This document shows, piece after piece, positions 11,039-20,874 of a stretch of DNA of 64,000 nt. Source of the DNA: Acanthosepion pharaonis (Eukaryota > Mollusca > Cephalopoda > Sepiida > Sepiidae); contig CAHIKZ030004549.1 of the NCBI GenBank assembly GCA_903632075.3, positions 2,144,501-2,208,500 of the forward strand, written 5' to 3'. Every line of letters starts with the position of its first letter. Within the stretch, counting starts at the first letter, position 1. Position numbers and translations under genes: made by a program. The notes under the pieces were generated by a model. The model saw nothing but the letters and a program-made list of their open reading frames with translations. It was not told the origin of the DNA and made no database searches.

Positions 11039-11132
11039 GGTTGGTGCAAAATAATGACGTAATAATGTCGTTTTTTGACGTTAAAAATACGTCAAAAAAC
11101 GACATTATTACGTCATTATTTTTGCACCAACC
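11039..11132. mobile_element. Palindromic mariner-type MITE
   Basis: A 94-bp near-perfect palindrome with ends GGTTGGTGCAAAATAATGAC, flanked by TA on both sides (11037-11038 and 11133-11134). The terminal motif matches the TTAGGTTGGTGCAAAA start known for Hsmar1/MADE1-type mariners. It has no coding capacity. Confidence 0.85.
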
Positions 11133-11194
11133 TAATAGATAACCAACCTTATAAGAGCAGTGGTCATGCTAAGAAAGGTGAAATATTTTTTCTC

Positions 11195-11490
11195 TTGCAC
11201 TTCTCGTGTGTGAAACCGTCTTCCGGTTTCTTGTTTTCCAGTTAACTTTTATCTTCAAAGATTTGCATACAATGATAATCATTATGTTCCGTCTTCTTAA
11301 TAATGTTTTTTTTTCTCTTCATTTTTCTTTCCCATTCACGAGCCTCTTGCTTTTTATTGGCTTTAATGCCTCCCTTGATTTAAAAATATTCTAGGCTAGG
11401 TCTGTTTTATATGACACCCAAAGATCTATTTGAACTGTTAGGGAAACTTAATTTATTCGGGAAAGATATTAGAATAATCCAGAACAGTTA
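11195..11490 (+). repeat. LINE family 1 3' end plus chimeric junction, copy 2
   Basis: 11205-11285 translates to remnants of the family 1 C-terminus (PVSCFPVNFYLQ). 11348-11490 repeats the chimeric junction found at 10676-10839. The palindromic MITE lies between the two copies. Confidence 0.6.
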
Positions 11491-12240
11491 GTGGGAACAA
11501 ACGGTCCGCATTAGGATAGAGAAGGGCTTGAGCAATTACGTAAAATATAGAAAATTGCTTAAGACAAGGGTGCATCGTCTCAACCAATATGGCGCATCTT
11601 TATTATTGGTGGGCAGATCCTTAATAAGATATTCAGATTACATATACTGAACTCTTACGTAATATCAGTCCTCCTATATAGATATGAATGCTAGACAATC
11701 TCCACAAAAATGAAGAAGAGACCAAAAGAAACAGAAAAAAATTGTTAGAAACAAAGAAAAGATTACTGAACTGTAATAGTAGTCCACTTCTATGGCAGTG
11801 AATGGTGGACAATCTCTTCACGGAAGATGAAGAGACTTGAAGTAACCGAAATGTGGTTCTACAGAAGGATGCTGAGAATACTATGAACCGAATATGTGAG
11901 ATACGACGAAGTTTTACAGAAAATGGAAACAAAAGGAAATTTATGCTTGGCATCAGGAAGAGACAGTTGACATTTCTAGGGCACATAATGAGAAAAGAAG
12001 GCTTGGAAAATCTGATGCTCACAGAACAGATTGAATGCGAGAAGGACAGAGGAAAGCAACACATGACATACTTAGTGAGCTTGTGCAAACGGATGGCGGA
12101 ACAAGATTTAGGAGAAAATAGATTTAAGAGAAATAACAAAAAGCAAAAATTTATTAAGTGCTATGACAGACAAAAAATTGTGGAGGGGCATAATCGTTTA
12201 CGTCCTGAAGGGACACGGCACATAAAGAAGAAGAATGAAT
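11400..12240 (+). pseudogene. LINE family 2 (RTE-like) pseudogene with internal deletions
   Basis: It begins with the RT block LNLFGKDIRIIQNS. The YADD region is missing, and it resumes near 11770 with the C-terminal region: MKRLEVTEMWFYRRMLRIL (with a frameshift), GIRKRQLTFLGHIMRKEGLE, NLMLTEQIECEKDRGKQ, and the 3' end CCTGAAGGGACACGGCACAT at 12204-12223. RTE-type elements carry this conserved C-terminal RKRQLxFLGHxMRKExLE block. Dead copy. Confidence 0.8.
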
Positions 12241-12244
12241 TTAC

Positions 12245-12750
12245 CTAGATATTAATTTGCTATGGCTGCCGCTGCTGTTGATGACATATAGTGCGCATGC
12301 GCGTGTATGTATGCCAACCGAGTCATACATTAAACATTCTTTCGTCAATATACATCATTTTTTTCTCATTTTTCTTTTAATCGATTTCGCTTAATAAATT
12401 TATAAGTGCGGTTTACCAAAGCCAATTTTCCAGGGCTTCCCACCTACCTTTTCTGTCTCTGCTTTAAAATTATCGTTTTCAACACAATTAAATCTGCAAA
12501 TCCGAATATCTTTCTCATTGTTTTGAAAAAAGATACCAACTTTTGGTGAGAGTTTTCTCAGTATCTCCCTAGGGAGAATTTATTGCAACCGCCAATTCCC
12601 GGCCCTCTTTCCCTAAAGATGTCATATCTTCAATAGTATGTTGTTGGGCTGGGTTGATTCAGCCGATTCAGAGAACCAATATATCTCCCCCTCCACACAG
12701 ATTTTATTCAATGTTAAATTCACCTGGGGCTGTATTTCCCATTAGCACTC
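12245..12750. other. Unassigned sequence
   Basis: Nothing recognised. No open frame with a known motif. Confidence 0.35.
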
Positions 12751-12752
12751 TC

Positions 12753-12804
12753 TCATTTTCTATTTCTCTCTCTCTCTTAATCTCTCCCTCTTTCTCTCTC
12801 TCTC

Positions 12805-12856
<52 letters not shown>
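12753..12856. repeat. (TC)n then (TA)n microsatellite
   Basis: A pyrimidine-rich CTCTCT tract (about 12753-12807) is followed by about 23 TA units (12810-12856). Confidence 0.9.
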
Positions 12857-12859
<3 letters not shown>

Positions 12860-13060
12860 GAGTATCTGGGCAGCAATCCCTCTTTTATACAGGTTTCATT
12901 AAAGACGACTGACAAGGTACTGCATTTAAGCTTTTTATTTAATTTTTCTTGTGTTCGTATAAATGTTTCCTTTTCTGGACATAAAGTGTATAAAATTGTC
13001 CAAATATTCCTGCATATTCGAGCGCTCTCGGCTATTCGATTTATTATTATCGAGGATGAT
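12857..13060. repeat. Hammerhead-family terminal repeat, partial
   Basis: It starts right after a TA tract with TTGAGTATCTGGGCAGCAAT and contains AGACGACTGACAAGGTACTG. Related sequence follows TA or CA tracts at 39560-39765 and, in part, 5500-5690. At 13020-13040 it ends in the palindromic AGCGCT plus CTCGGCTA, the remains of a hammerhead helix III and II. It is likely the terminal repeat of a Penelope-like element. Confidence 0.5.
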
Positions 13061-13096
13061 TTTTATATTTTATTTTCAACAGTACAGTGGTCAATA

Positions 13097-13391
13097 TATA
13101 TATATATATATAAACAAGTGTAAATGGATATAAATCCGACAGAATGAAGAAATTTTGAAAAAACAAACAAAAATCCTTAAATGTAGTTAAAATGAAAGAA
13201 ATGTCGACGTCTGACGTTTCGGTTTAATAAACCTTTTTCAAGACAATATTCATCAAAATACAATTCAGTTCAATATGACAAATACGATGGACATAAAAAC
13301 ACAAGTCTTATTCAGAACAGATAACGTCAGACGTCGACATTTCTTTCATTTTAACTACATTTAAGGATTTTTGTTTGTTTTTTCAAAATTT

Positions 13392-13394
<3 letters not shown>
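13097..13394. repeat. Hammerhead hairpin element, second copy
   Basis: A short TA tract and a leader (GGATATAAATCCGACAGAAT) precede arms 13149-13217 and 13325-13393, which look perfectly reverse-complementary over 69 bases. A (TA)n tract starts at once beyond the right arm. The structure is the same as at 2180-2512. The left arm and adjoining spacer (13202-13245) hold a degraded hammerhead-like motif, while the right arm has only its helix III and cleavage-site part. Confidence 0.8.
13202..13245 (-). ncRNA. Hammerhead-like motif, degraded core
   Basis: On the minus strand: TGTC, then TTGAAAA (two substitutions against CTGAAGA), an extra A, stem II GGTTT/AAACC, GAAA, stem III CGT/ACG with loop CAG, UC, GACA. 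The helices are kept while the catalytic box is lost. Confidence 0.5.

Positions 13395-13458
<64 letters not shown>
13394..13458. repeat. (TA)n microsatellite
   Basis: About 32 TA units, abutting the hairpin element on the left and the TTTCAAGAGG repeat on the right. Confidence 0.95.
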
Positions 13459-13460
<2 letters not shown>

Positions 13461-13640
13461 CAAGAGGATAGAATCCAGGTAGAACTCAATGCCCGGGACA
13501 GAGTAAGAATATAATATAAAAGGCTCAAACACTAATATTCCATGGTTATAATTTATTATATTGAAATCGTAATCACGATCCAATTCATCAGACCTACAAA
13601 TTAAAAAAGAAATCTGAGAATATAACTCCGGGTATTAAAA
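13459..13640. repeat. Interspersed repeat shared with 23355-23743
   Basis: TTTCAAGAGGATAGAATCCA, GGACAGAGTAAG and CACTAATATTCCATGG recur at 23355-23450. In both places the sequence directly follows or closely adjoins a TA tract. Confidence 0.7.
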
Positions 13641-13689
13641 AAAATAAATAAAGCTAAAATCTCCCCCATAGAAAATATCAACCTGAAAA

Positions 13690-13990
13690 AAAGATACATA
13701 GGTATATCCGCTGGTAATTTTTTAAAAGTATTGCTGATAATAATTTTTCCTTCAAAAATTATTACTGGTAATAATTTTTTTTTATTATTATTACAAAGTA
13801 TTTCAGGTATTAAAACTTATTTTTACACAAGTTTGGGTGTTAACTATTTGCTCATATCTGGGACCCTAACAGGTGCTACCACCTCAGGTCAGGGTGGACC
13901 TGGGAACACCAGCAATTAAGACACGGTTCCATACTCCTCAAAACCACCTGATGAGACGTAGTTTATCGTCTTATCCAGGACGACAAATAT
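13690..13990 (+). repeat. Interspersed repeat family C
   Basis: An internal short tandem of ATTACTGGTAAT-like units (13705-13780) precedes ATATCTGGGACCCTAACAGG and TCAGGGTGGACCTGGGAACA. Minus-strand copies lie at 31875-32640 and 37325-37960. The tandem plus conserved head suggests one mobile family of unknown class. Confidence 0.65.
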
Positions 13991-13999
13991 ATGGATATT

Positions 14000-14940
14000 C
14001 ATTGGATCCAGATATACTCTTATTGAAAACATTTTTAAAATGATTGTCTTTGAGATTTAATAAAACTTGTCTTATCACACATAAAGACACAACATACAAA
14101 TATTTTTTACAAATTTCTTAGCTTGAAACAGTGATGTAAATCAGTAATGAAAAAGATGAGATTAATTGTTACTATACAGGAAATATTCGACATTGACCAA
14201 ACATTTCGTGTTGCTGCCGTTTAAAACGATGTCTTTAGAAAAAATAGGTTTCTCAAATCCAGTAACTGTTAACACTTTTTTAATATTGATTGAAGTTTCC
14301 TTCTTGACATTTTTAAGGTAATGTGTAATATCGATATATTGATTCTATTATTGTTTACCCTTCTATTTACATATGCTATCCATTGTAATTATTACTTCTG
14401 TTGAATCTTTTACAGTGATGTGGTTTCTATTATTTGCTAATGGTTTTTTTTGTTAGTGATTCTGTAAGTCCAGCCTACGAGATGCGACAAAAGCGAGTCC
14501 TCTTCAAGATCAACGGGTTTCACTCGCCATTTTTAATCGTTGATTTGAGAAAATGTCAGTACCTACCTCGAAGTGATGGAAAACTGAAAAAAAAATTATG
14601 AGTTTTTATGCCATCCACCGAAAGACGCTCTAATCCATTTGGATTAAACTCCGAAATAATCCCACCAGAAAACTGTTAATCCACAGATTTGCACCAGTAT
14701 TCTGCTATCAATACTTCCAAAAACGGTGGTTTGTCATAAACAAGCCTTCACAATTTTAAAACAACTTGTTTTAACCCGGGAAAAGGTCACGGTTTTCCTA
14801 TTTGAATTTTCTGATGAATCGTAAACCTTAAGTTAATAACTGTGTAAGCTCATGGCGCGTTCTACAGCAATAACATATCTGTAGAAATTCCCCTATTGCA
14901 TCGTAAAACATTTGAACTTAACAATTTTAACAAATTCATT
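14000..14940. other. Unassigned sequence
   Basis: No gene or repeat recognised. Mixed AT-rich sequence with no long open frame. Confidence 0.35.
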
Positions 14941-14944
14941 CTTT

Positions 14945-15290
14945 CTTTTTATGTGCCGTGTCCTTTCAGGACGTAGGTGATCATGGCCCTCCACTTTCCC
15001 CTATCCTTTGTAGCTCTCAATAAGTTTTGTTCCTCTGCCACCTCCCCCAGACAACATTCTGCCATCCACTTGCTTAAGCCCGCCAGGTATGTCATACATT
15101 GCTTTCCCTTGTCTCTTTTTCCTTCTCTTTCGACCTGAGAGTATCAGATTCTCCAGGCCCTTCTTTCTCATTACGTGTCCAGGAAATTTCGTCTGCTTCT
15201 TCCTTATGTTAAGTGTAAACTCCCCCCCCCCCCGCTGTTTGCACCCTCTCTAAGATCTCACACGCTCGCTCCATGATATCCTAAGTATCC
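14945..15290 (-). pseudogene. LINE family 2 (RTE-like) 3' end
   Basis: The minus strand reads from the RKKQTKFPGHVMRKEGLENL block through the GGxxKGxMTYLAGLSKWM block to the 3' end ATGTGCCGTGTCCTTTCAGG (plus-strand sense at 14951-14970). A C10 run at about 15225-15234 interrupts it. Confidence 0.75.
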
Positions 15291-15314
15291 TAATGAATGT
15301 TGATTGTTATTTTA

Positions 15315-15480
15315 AACTAGACATGGGCAACCTTTTTCGAACAGGGGGCCACATGAGGCACAGCTCGTCATAAGGCGGGCTGCACTATAAAAAAAAATCA
15401 GTCATTTTTCATTAAAGATACGGCAGCCATTTTCCCAACAAAAGAGCATGCGCATAAGCATCTGCCTTAGAAATGGCGAA
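15315..15480. mobile_element. hAT-like transposon end
   Basis: AGACATGGGCAACCTTTTTC, GGGGGCCACATGAGGCACAG and GGCGGGCTGCACTATAAAA resemble the widespread hAT terminal sequence type (GGGCAAACT...GGGGCC). The other end was not found. Confidence 0.45.
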
Positions 15481-15539
15481 TAGTTGATTTTTTTTTCTTC
15501 AGAGCAATGGTTTCTTTCTATAATTAAAAAAAGTTCAGC

Positions 15540-16490
15540 TATAATATCATCAATGATGACAGAGTGATTAACACACTCTGCTCTGTGTAATTTATTTCTA
15601 ATTTATTCATTTGATAATGAAAAAACATTTTTAAAAGAAGTATATTCATCCTCGAGAGAAAAATAATTATCATTGACGTTTCTTGTTTCAACTTACATGT
15701 AATTTCAAAGAGAAAAAAATAAGGAATGGCATAAACACTAATAAAGGCGCCCCTCCATAATATTTGGTTGTACCCCATTTGGCAGTGATGAATGTTTCAA
15801 CTCTTTCTGGCAGATATCGATAAGTTTCTTTTACTTTTCAACTGGTAATTTCTCGCATGGGGAACTATCTCCCGGCTTCTTGCTTTCCAGTCAAATTTGA
15901 TCTTCAAAAATTTAAAGACAATATTGGGGTGAAATTATTAAAAACAATTCTCTCATTATTCCTCTGCTATTTGTTCAAGCCCTGTTGCACAATGTCAGAT
16001 TTCAACTGACCACATAGATCTTCATAGGGATTAAGATCAGGAATCTGTGTCAGTTTAAACTCTTCTGTGTCTTTCTTTTCAACCATTCCCCTGTGCTTTT
16101 GAATGTATACCTTGGTCTGTTATCTTTTGCTGGTGAACTTCTTCTTACGCTGGGTAGTATATTTTTGTTTTAAAATCGCTTGGTAATCCTCACCTTGTCA
16201 AGTTTTCTTGAGATGGTCATATATTGAAATTCTGATACAAGTTACCTGAGGTTTTGACGTGGGTTTTCTTCGGTTAGTTGAACGTCCTCTACAATCTTGA
16301 TCGTCAAAACTCACATACCCACTATGAAATTTCAGAATCGAGTACCGTACTATCCGATCACGAGTGGATCCTTCAACCTTCCCATGCTCTGTTAATTTTG
16401 GCAGCAGTTTGAGGAATATTATGACCAAGTTTGAACTCATACAACATATGCCTTCTTTTTTCATGTTCAAGATGAAAGGCATATAATATT
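15540..16490 (-). pseudogene. Tc1-like transposase pseudogene with LINE 3' end inserted
   Basis: The minus strand shows an N-terminal piece (ORF 16482 down to 16198: EHGKVEGSTRDRIVRYSILK), IPDLNPYEDLCGQLKSDI (equivalent to the SPDLNPIENLW block that holds the third catalytic residue region) near 16010, and the C-terminal YLPERVETFITAKWGTTKY near 15810. Between these last two, 15853-15960 is a plus-strand LINE family 1 3' end (CCGGCTTCTTGCTTTCCAGT, GGGGTGAAATTATTAAAA). Several stops and frameshifts mark it dead. TIRs were not identified. Confidence 0.7.
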
Positions 16491-17030
16491 TTAAATTAAA
16501 TTCCGAAAAAAGATTGATATAAATTTAACAAAGAAGACACTTTAATCAATATATTTTTGTACTACTAGTTTAATAAATGTTGTAGCATAGCTACGGATGA
16601 TAATGTGTATGTCCCTATTCACAAAAATACAGTAGTAAATACTGTATGTTGGTCTACAGTTGGAGATTCATTGTGGAATTCACTTGACTCACTTCTAGCA
16701 GTTGACTACTTGTTTTACGCGCAGCTGGCGAATCTTATATGTGTTGTTCTTGGCTTAAGTATTATCGTTCATTACCATCCTTCGTTTGATTATTCTATTT
16801 AGTAACCTTCCCTAGGTTACAACAATGATATATCAGAACGCAAAAGGTTTATTCTAAAATCGGACACTATTTTCTGAACAATATAATATAATGAAATTAT
16901 CAACTACCACGTTTTATAAGAGGCAGTTGAAAACTTTTCGCGAATATAACAAAGTATTAATATTACAGAAGTTTATAGTATAACTGCTTTATAATAAGAA
17001 TTCTACTATAATTACAGTGAATACTAGACA
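16491..17030. other. Unassigned AT-rich sequence
   Basis: Nothing recognised. The 65-codon plus frame 16605-16802 has no known motif. Confidence 0.35.
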
Positions 17031-17034
17031 ATTT

Positions 17035-17430
17035 CCTTACAGATGAAGAGAGGCATTGAGGTAACTGAGATGTGGTTCTACAGAAGGATGCTGAGAATGC
17101 CATGGACAAGGAACGTGAGCAATTTTAAAGGAAAATGGAAGCAAAAATTATACTTATACTTAGAATCAGAAAGAGTTGAAATTTCTAGGACATGCAATGA
17201 GGAAAGAGTGCTTGGAAAATGTGACACTAACAGGATATGCTGAAGGCAAGTACCACAGAGGAAGGCAAGTACCACAGAGGAAAGTAGCATATAGCTTACC
17301 TAACAAGTTTCTGCAAATGATTGGCAAAACATGGATTAGGAGATATAACAACAAAAAAAAAAGAAGCTTTATCTACAAAGGATAGGAAGTTGTGGAGAGT
17401 CATGAAGGGAGACGGCATATAGAAAAAGAA
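17035..17430 (+). pseudogene. LINE family 2 (RTE-like) C-terminal fragment
   Basis: Encodes MKRGIEVTEMWFYRRMLRMP at 17043, then with a frameshift MKFLGHAMRKECLENVTLTG at 17176. A short tandem AGGCAAGTACCACAGAGG occurs twice at 17244-17280. It ends in the family 3' tail (GGAAGTTGTGGAGAGTCATG). Confidence 0.75.
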
Positions 17431-17785
17431 GAAGGTAATGAACAGCCACTTCCAATCGTGTAAGAAATGAGCATCAAGGAATTTACATGGTAGGGGAGCT
17501 ATGATGCCATCAAATTTTTTTCCCCTGGTACCGAACTTGACGTTTAACGATTACATGTGACACTTAGTTGGCACGAAGCCTAATTGTTACAAAGATTGCT
17601 AGTAAAAATGCCATATTATTTATTCAAGCCGTTCAAATATTTCCCAAGGCGCTTCTGACTTGTTTTCACATGTTTATCTAAAGTTTATCATTAACAGAAG
17701 AACAATAAAAGACAATGAGTTCTTTCTACCTTCTTAGGCATCGCTATTTTCATTGGTCAATCTAACAGTTTGGCAAATAATTTTT
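17431..17785. other. Unassigned sequence
   Basis: No gene or repeat recognised. Confidence 0.3.
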
Positions 17786-17789
17786 AAAG

Positions 17790-18780
17790 TAGTAATAGAT
17801 TTTTTTTTATTTATTGATCCAGAAAATTTTTATCACTTTAAACGTTATTTTTAGTGGATATTCATATTCGAGAAGACGTTCCATTTATTTATTAAGAGTA
17901 TATTTATTTATTTTCGTCAAGCGACCTGAATTTTTGCGAAATCTTATTAAAGGAAAAAATATGTGCTCTCCGGCAGGATTCGAACCTGCGACGCCCTGAA
18001 CAGAGGAAAATCGTTGTTCGATGCGACGTGCCTTAACCGACTCGACTACGAAAAGTTTTGACGGTCAAAGAAAGTTCAAATGCCTCTAAGCGAAATCCTT
18101 CTCGTTGTCGAATACTCGAAATTATCACATCTTTTCATTTTCGTATCCAAATGTAAACAAAGTAATATTTTAAAGAAGTAATGGATTTTTTAAAAATTTA
18201 TTAATCTGATACATTTTTATCACTTTAAACGTCTATTTTTAGTGGATACTCATATTCGAGTAGACGTTCCATTTATTTATTAACAGTATATTTATTTATT
18301 TTTGTCTAGCGACCTGAATATTTGTGAAATCTTATTAAAGAAAAATATGTGCTCTCCGGCAGGATTCGAACCTGCGTCCCCTTGAACAGAGGGAAATCGT
18401 TGTTAGATTCGACGTGCCTTAACCGACTCAGATACGAAAAACTTTGCCGGACAAACAAAGTCCGAATCAGTGCCTTTAAGCGAAATCCTTCTCGTCGTAG
18501 AATCCTCGAAATTATCATATCTTCTCATTTTCGTATCTAAAAGTAAAAAAAGTAATTTACTAAAGAAGTAATGGATTTTTTTAATTTATTAATCCGACAG
18601 ATTTTTATCACTTTAAACGTTTATTTTTGGTGGATAATCATATTTGAATAGACTTTTCGTTTCTTTATTAACAGTATAGTTATTTATTTTCGTCTATCGG
18701 TCTAATTTTCGCGAAATCTGACTAAAGAAAATAATGTTCTCTGCAGCAGCGCATGTTTTTCCTTTCAAATATAAGCGCCC
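17790..18780 (-). mobile_element. Tandem array of a Ser/Leu-tRNA-like SINE (2 full, 1 partial)
   Basis: On the minus strand each unit starts with a tRNA-like head: GAGTCGGTTAAGGCACGTCG (A box), a long variable region, and CGCAGGTTCGAATCCTGCCG (perfect B box). A tail of about 280 bp follows, with AATATAAATAAATAAATGG-like sequence. Heads lie at 17968-18060 and 18350-18440. The third unit (18555-18780) keeps the tail but its head is lost at about 18740. Period is about 380 bp. The plus-strand orientation shows TTTTATCACTTTAAACG at the start of each unit. Not intact tRNA genes: no acceptor-stem pairing was found. Confidence 0.75.
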
Positions 18781-18834
18781 TCCAAAAATAACGTTTAAAG
18801 TTATAAACATTTGATAAATATAAAATAGGAACAG

Positions 18835-19000
18835 AATGTGCGAGTGGTGTAACGGTTACCGGTTGTAGAAAGTGGAATCAGCGAGGCCAGTTCAAGTTGC
18901 GGACGAGTCCGTTACATTCAAATTCGAGACGATTACCCCTGGGAGATGTATGAATCCATATCTTCTTGACCCCAGTAATGGGTCAAATAGTAGGATTGAT
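18835..19000 (+). mobile_element. tRNA-derived SINE related to family A
   Basis: The head GAGTGGTGTAACGGTTACCG and a degenerate B box precede CGTTACATTCAAATTCGAG, GGGAGATGTATGAATCC and AATGGGTCAAATAGTAGG, in the order seen in family A. Confidence 0.65.
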
Positions 19001-19021
19001 TGATCGATTGTGTTTCGGCCC

Positions 19022-19110
19022 GTGTTTCTCAACCGGTGTTCTCCGCAACACTAAGGTTCCACAAGACGTCTCTAGGGGTTCCGCGAGAAACTTTGATAAA
19101 TAGACGAAGG
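19022..19110. mobile_element. hAT-type terminal sequence
   Basis: GTGTTTCTCAACCGGTGTTC, TAAGGTTCCACAAGACG and AGGGGTTCCGCGAGAAACTT match the GTGTTTCTCAACCGG end known from Zaphod/Charlie-type hAT elements. Only one end is present. Confidence 0.55.
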
Positions 19111-19156
19111 AATTTTCGAGTAATTTTTGTTTAATTTTATATTCGTAAAACATGTA

Positions 19157-19560
19157 AGGAGTGACTGAACTAATTTCAACTCGAAATTAATTTCAACTCG
19201 AAATTAATTTCAACTCGAAATTAATTTCAACTCGGAACTAATTTCAACTCAGAACTAATTTCAACTCGATTTAAAATCAAAGTTATCAATTTCCTAAACA
19301 AAATGCAATGTTTTGGTGCATTTTTTTAATTTTTTAATTTAGCATTAAAAATCCTCAGTAGATAATTCAGAAATTCATCTTTTCTGCAACTTTCATTCTT
19401 TTTTGTTGTAAAACCGAGTTGAAATTAGTTCCGAGTTGAAATTAGTTCCGAGTTGAAATTAATTCCGAGTTGAAATTAGTTCCGAGTTGAAATTAATTCC
19501 GAGTTAAAATTAGTTCCGGGTTGAAATTAGTTCCGAGTTTAAATTAATTCTGCACTTCAC
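19157..19560. mobile_element. Foldback-type element with arrayed arms
   Basis: The left arm holds six 17-bp units of AATTTCAACTCG(A/G)AA(C/A)T, starting at 19172, 19189, 19206, 19223, 19240 and 19257. The right arm holds eight reverse-complement units, starting every 17 bases from 19415 to 19534. The spacer is about 145 bp. Outer ends GGAGTGACTGAACTAATTT and the reverse complement of AAATTAATTCTGCACTTC are similar. This is the plan of foldback transposons. No transposase is present. Confidence 0.8.
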
Positions 19561-19624
19561 ATAAGGTATATTGTTGGAAAATCCTTGGTTATTATAATAA
19601 AGGTTTGAATCTCAAATATTATTT

Positions 19625-19626
19625 AA

Positions 19627-19673
<47 letters not shown>
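19625..19673. repeat. (ATA)n microsatellite
   Basis: About 16 ATA units. Confidence 0.95.
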
Positions 19674-19674
<1 letters not shown>

Positions 19675-19699
19675 GAATGTAATTAGCGAAGTGAAGTTT

Positions 19700-19960
19700 C
19701 CGAAATTTTAAAATCCACAATAATGATTTACGTAGCGTAGAATCGAACTCAGTACTTACTGAAATCCATTGAACGAGACAAGCTTCCTTGCCAGAAAATA
19801 CGTCTCCCTCGGGAGAGGTCTGGGTTTTTATCCCGATCCCTGAGGCGACCCCACAAGTGGAATTGCCGATTGGGTTTGAGAATTTTTCCGTGGTACTGCT
19901 GATAAACCCACTTTTAACCTCGACCATGTGCCACATCCGGCTGAGACGTAGATATCTGTA
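19700..19960. repeat. Interspersed repeat, unassigned
   Basis: GAATCGAACTCAGTACTTAC near 19740 looks like an antisense tRNA-type B box, and AACCTCGACCATGTGCCACA near 19918 resembles the tail of the 9.8-10.3 kb repeat. Probably two SINE-type fragments joined. Confidence 0.35.
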
Positions 19961-20074
19961 AACTTGGTTTGCTCGTTGCTTGTGGATATTTACTAACCGA
20001 AGAGTAAGTGCATTAATAAATATGGCACTTAACAGTAAAACAATGTCATGTTTTTTTTTTTGTTTTTTTTTTAA

Positions 20075-20490
20075 TCATTTCACCCCCATTCAAGGTGGGA
20101 GTTCCACTAGTACCCAGGGGGTTACAGGGAGTGAAAGTGAAAGAGAAGACTGAAAATATGGAGGATTAAGAAAAGGACAAAAGATGAACGCGATTCAAGA
20201 AGATAGAAGATGGCGATTGACGTTGCATTTAAACTTTTGAAGATTATAGTTAACATGGAAGCAAGTAAACGGAAGTGATTTCCACAGCGGAGGAGTGCGA
20301 GAAAAGGAACTTTTGGAGTAGAAGTGGCGGTTGCATTTAGCTATTGGTGGGACCTAAATGCCAATCAGTATCTCGCTTAAATTCATGTAGTCCGAGCACC
20401 AGGGAAAAAAGATTCGTCAGAGCAGCTGCCAGGAAAATATTTGCAAAAAAGACAGAGGGAAGCCACATCATGTCAGTGAGAAAGGATCGA
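20075..20490 (-). pseudogene. LINE family 1 3' end
   Basis: On the minus strand: LVLGLHEFKRDTDWHLGP, a stop, then NRHFYSKSSFSRTPPLWKSL, PFTCFHVNYNLQKFKCNVNR and the 3' terminal TTGAATGGGGGTGAAATG. It matches the end of the 7.2-kb copy with a frameshift and stop. Confidence 0.75.
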
Positions 20491-20593
20491 TTACACTGCA
20501 GATCTTTCTCCTTCTGTTGATAGCTTCGCGTGTCATTTCAGAGCGAAGGTTAAAACTTTCAAATGGCTGATCAGTGCGCTTCATTGATCTTCC

Positions 20594-20713
20594 GTTTACG
20601 GCTATATTACGTTGAAACACCGGTTCTCGTACGATCAACAAAGTTAAGCAACGTCGAACCCGGTCTGTATTTAGATGGGTGACCACTTAGGAATACCAGG
20701 TACTGTAAGTCTG
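20594..20713 (+). rRNA. 5S rRNA-like sequence (probable pseudogene)
   Basis: The 120 bases follow the metazoan 5S rRNA order: GTTTACGGCTATATTACGTT start, GAAACACCGGTTCTCGTACG, AGTTAAGCAACGTCGAACCC (box A region), TATTTAGATGGGTGACCAC (box C region), GGAATACCAGGTACTGTAAG end. Length is right for 5S, but several core positions are altered (CAACAAAG where CACCGAAG is usual, ATTTAGATGG for ACTTGGATGG), so it is probably not a functional gene. It is joined at its 3' end to a SINE family A-like body. It could be the head of a 5S-derived (SINE3-type) element. Confidence 0.7.
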
Positions 20714-20870
20714 GATGTGCAATGGCAGTGTAATGGACAACGTCTCGGAATTGGAAATTGGAGAGCCGTGTTCCAGTTCCAGTTTGGTTCAATATATTCA
20801 CTTACGAACAAATATCCTTGGAAAGGTATGAATCTTATCTTCACTCTCAGATACACCCAAACCCATGTAT
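20714..20870 (+). mobile_element. SINE family A-like body fused to 5S sequence
   Basis: CAGTGTAATGGACAACGTCT, GTTCCAGTTCCAGTTTGGTT, TATATTCACTTACGAACAAA and CCTTGGAAAGGTATGAATC follow the family A order and start within a few bases of the 5S-like 3' end. Confidence 0.65.
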
Positions 20871-20874
20871 CTGA

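Noticed and set aside
11633..12139. 168-codon minus-strand frame
   Set aside because: Antisense shadow of a LINE family 2 copy whose plus strand has the recognisable RT blocks.
17968..18060. Intact Ser/Leu tRNA gene
   Set aside because: The B box is perfect, but acceptor and anticodon stems do not pair and the sequence is part of a tandem SINE unit.
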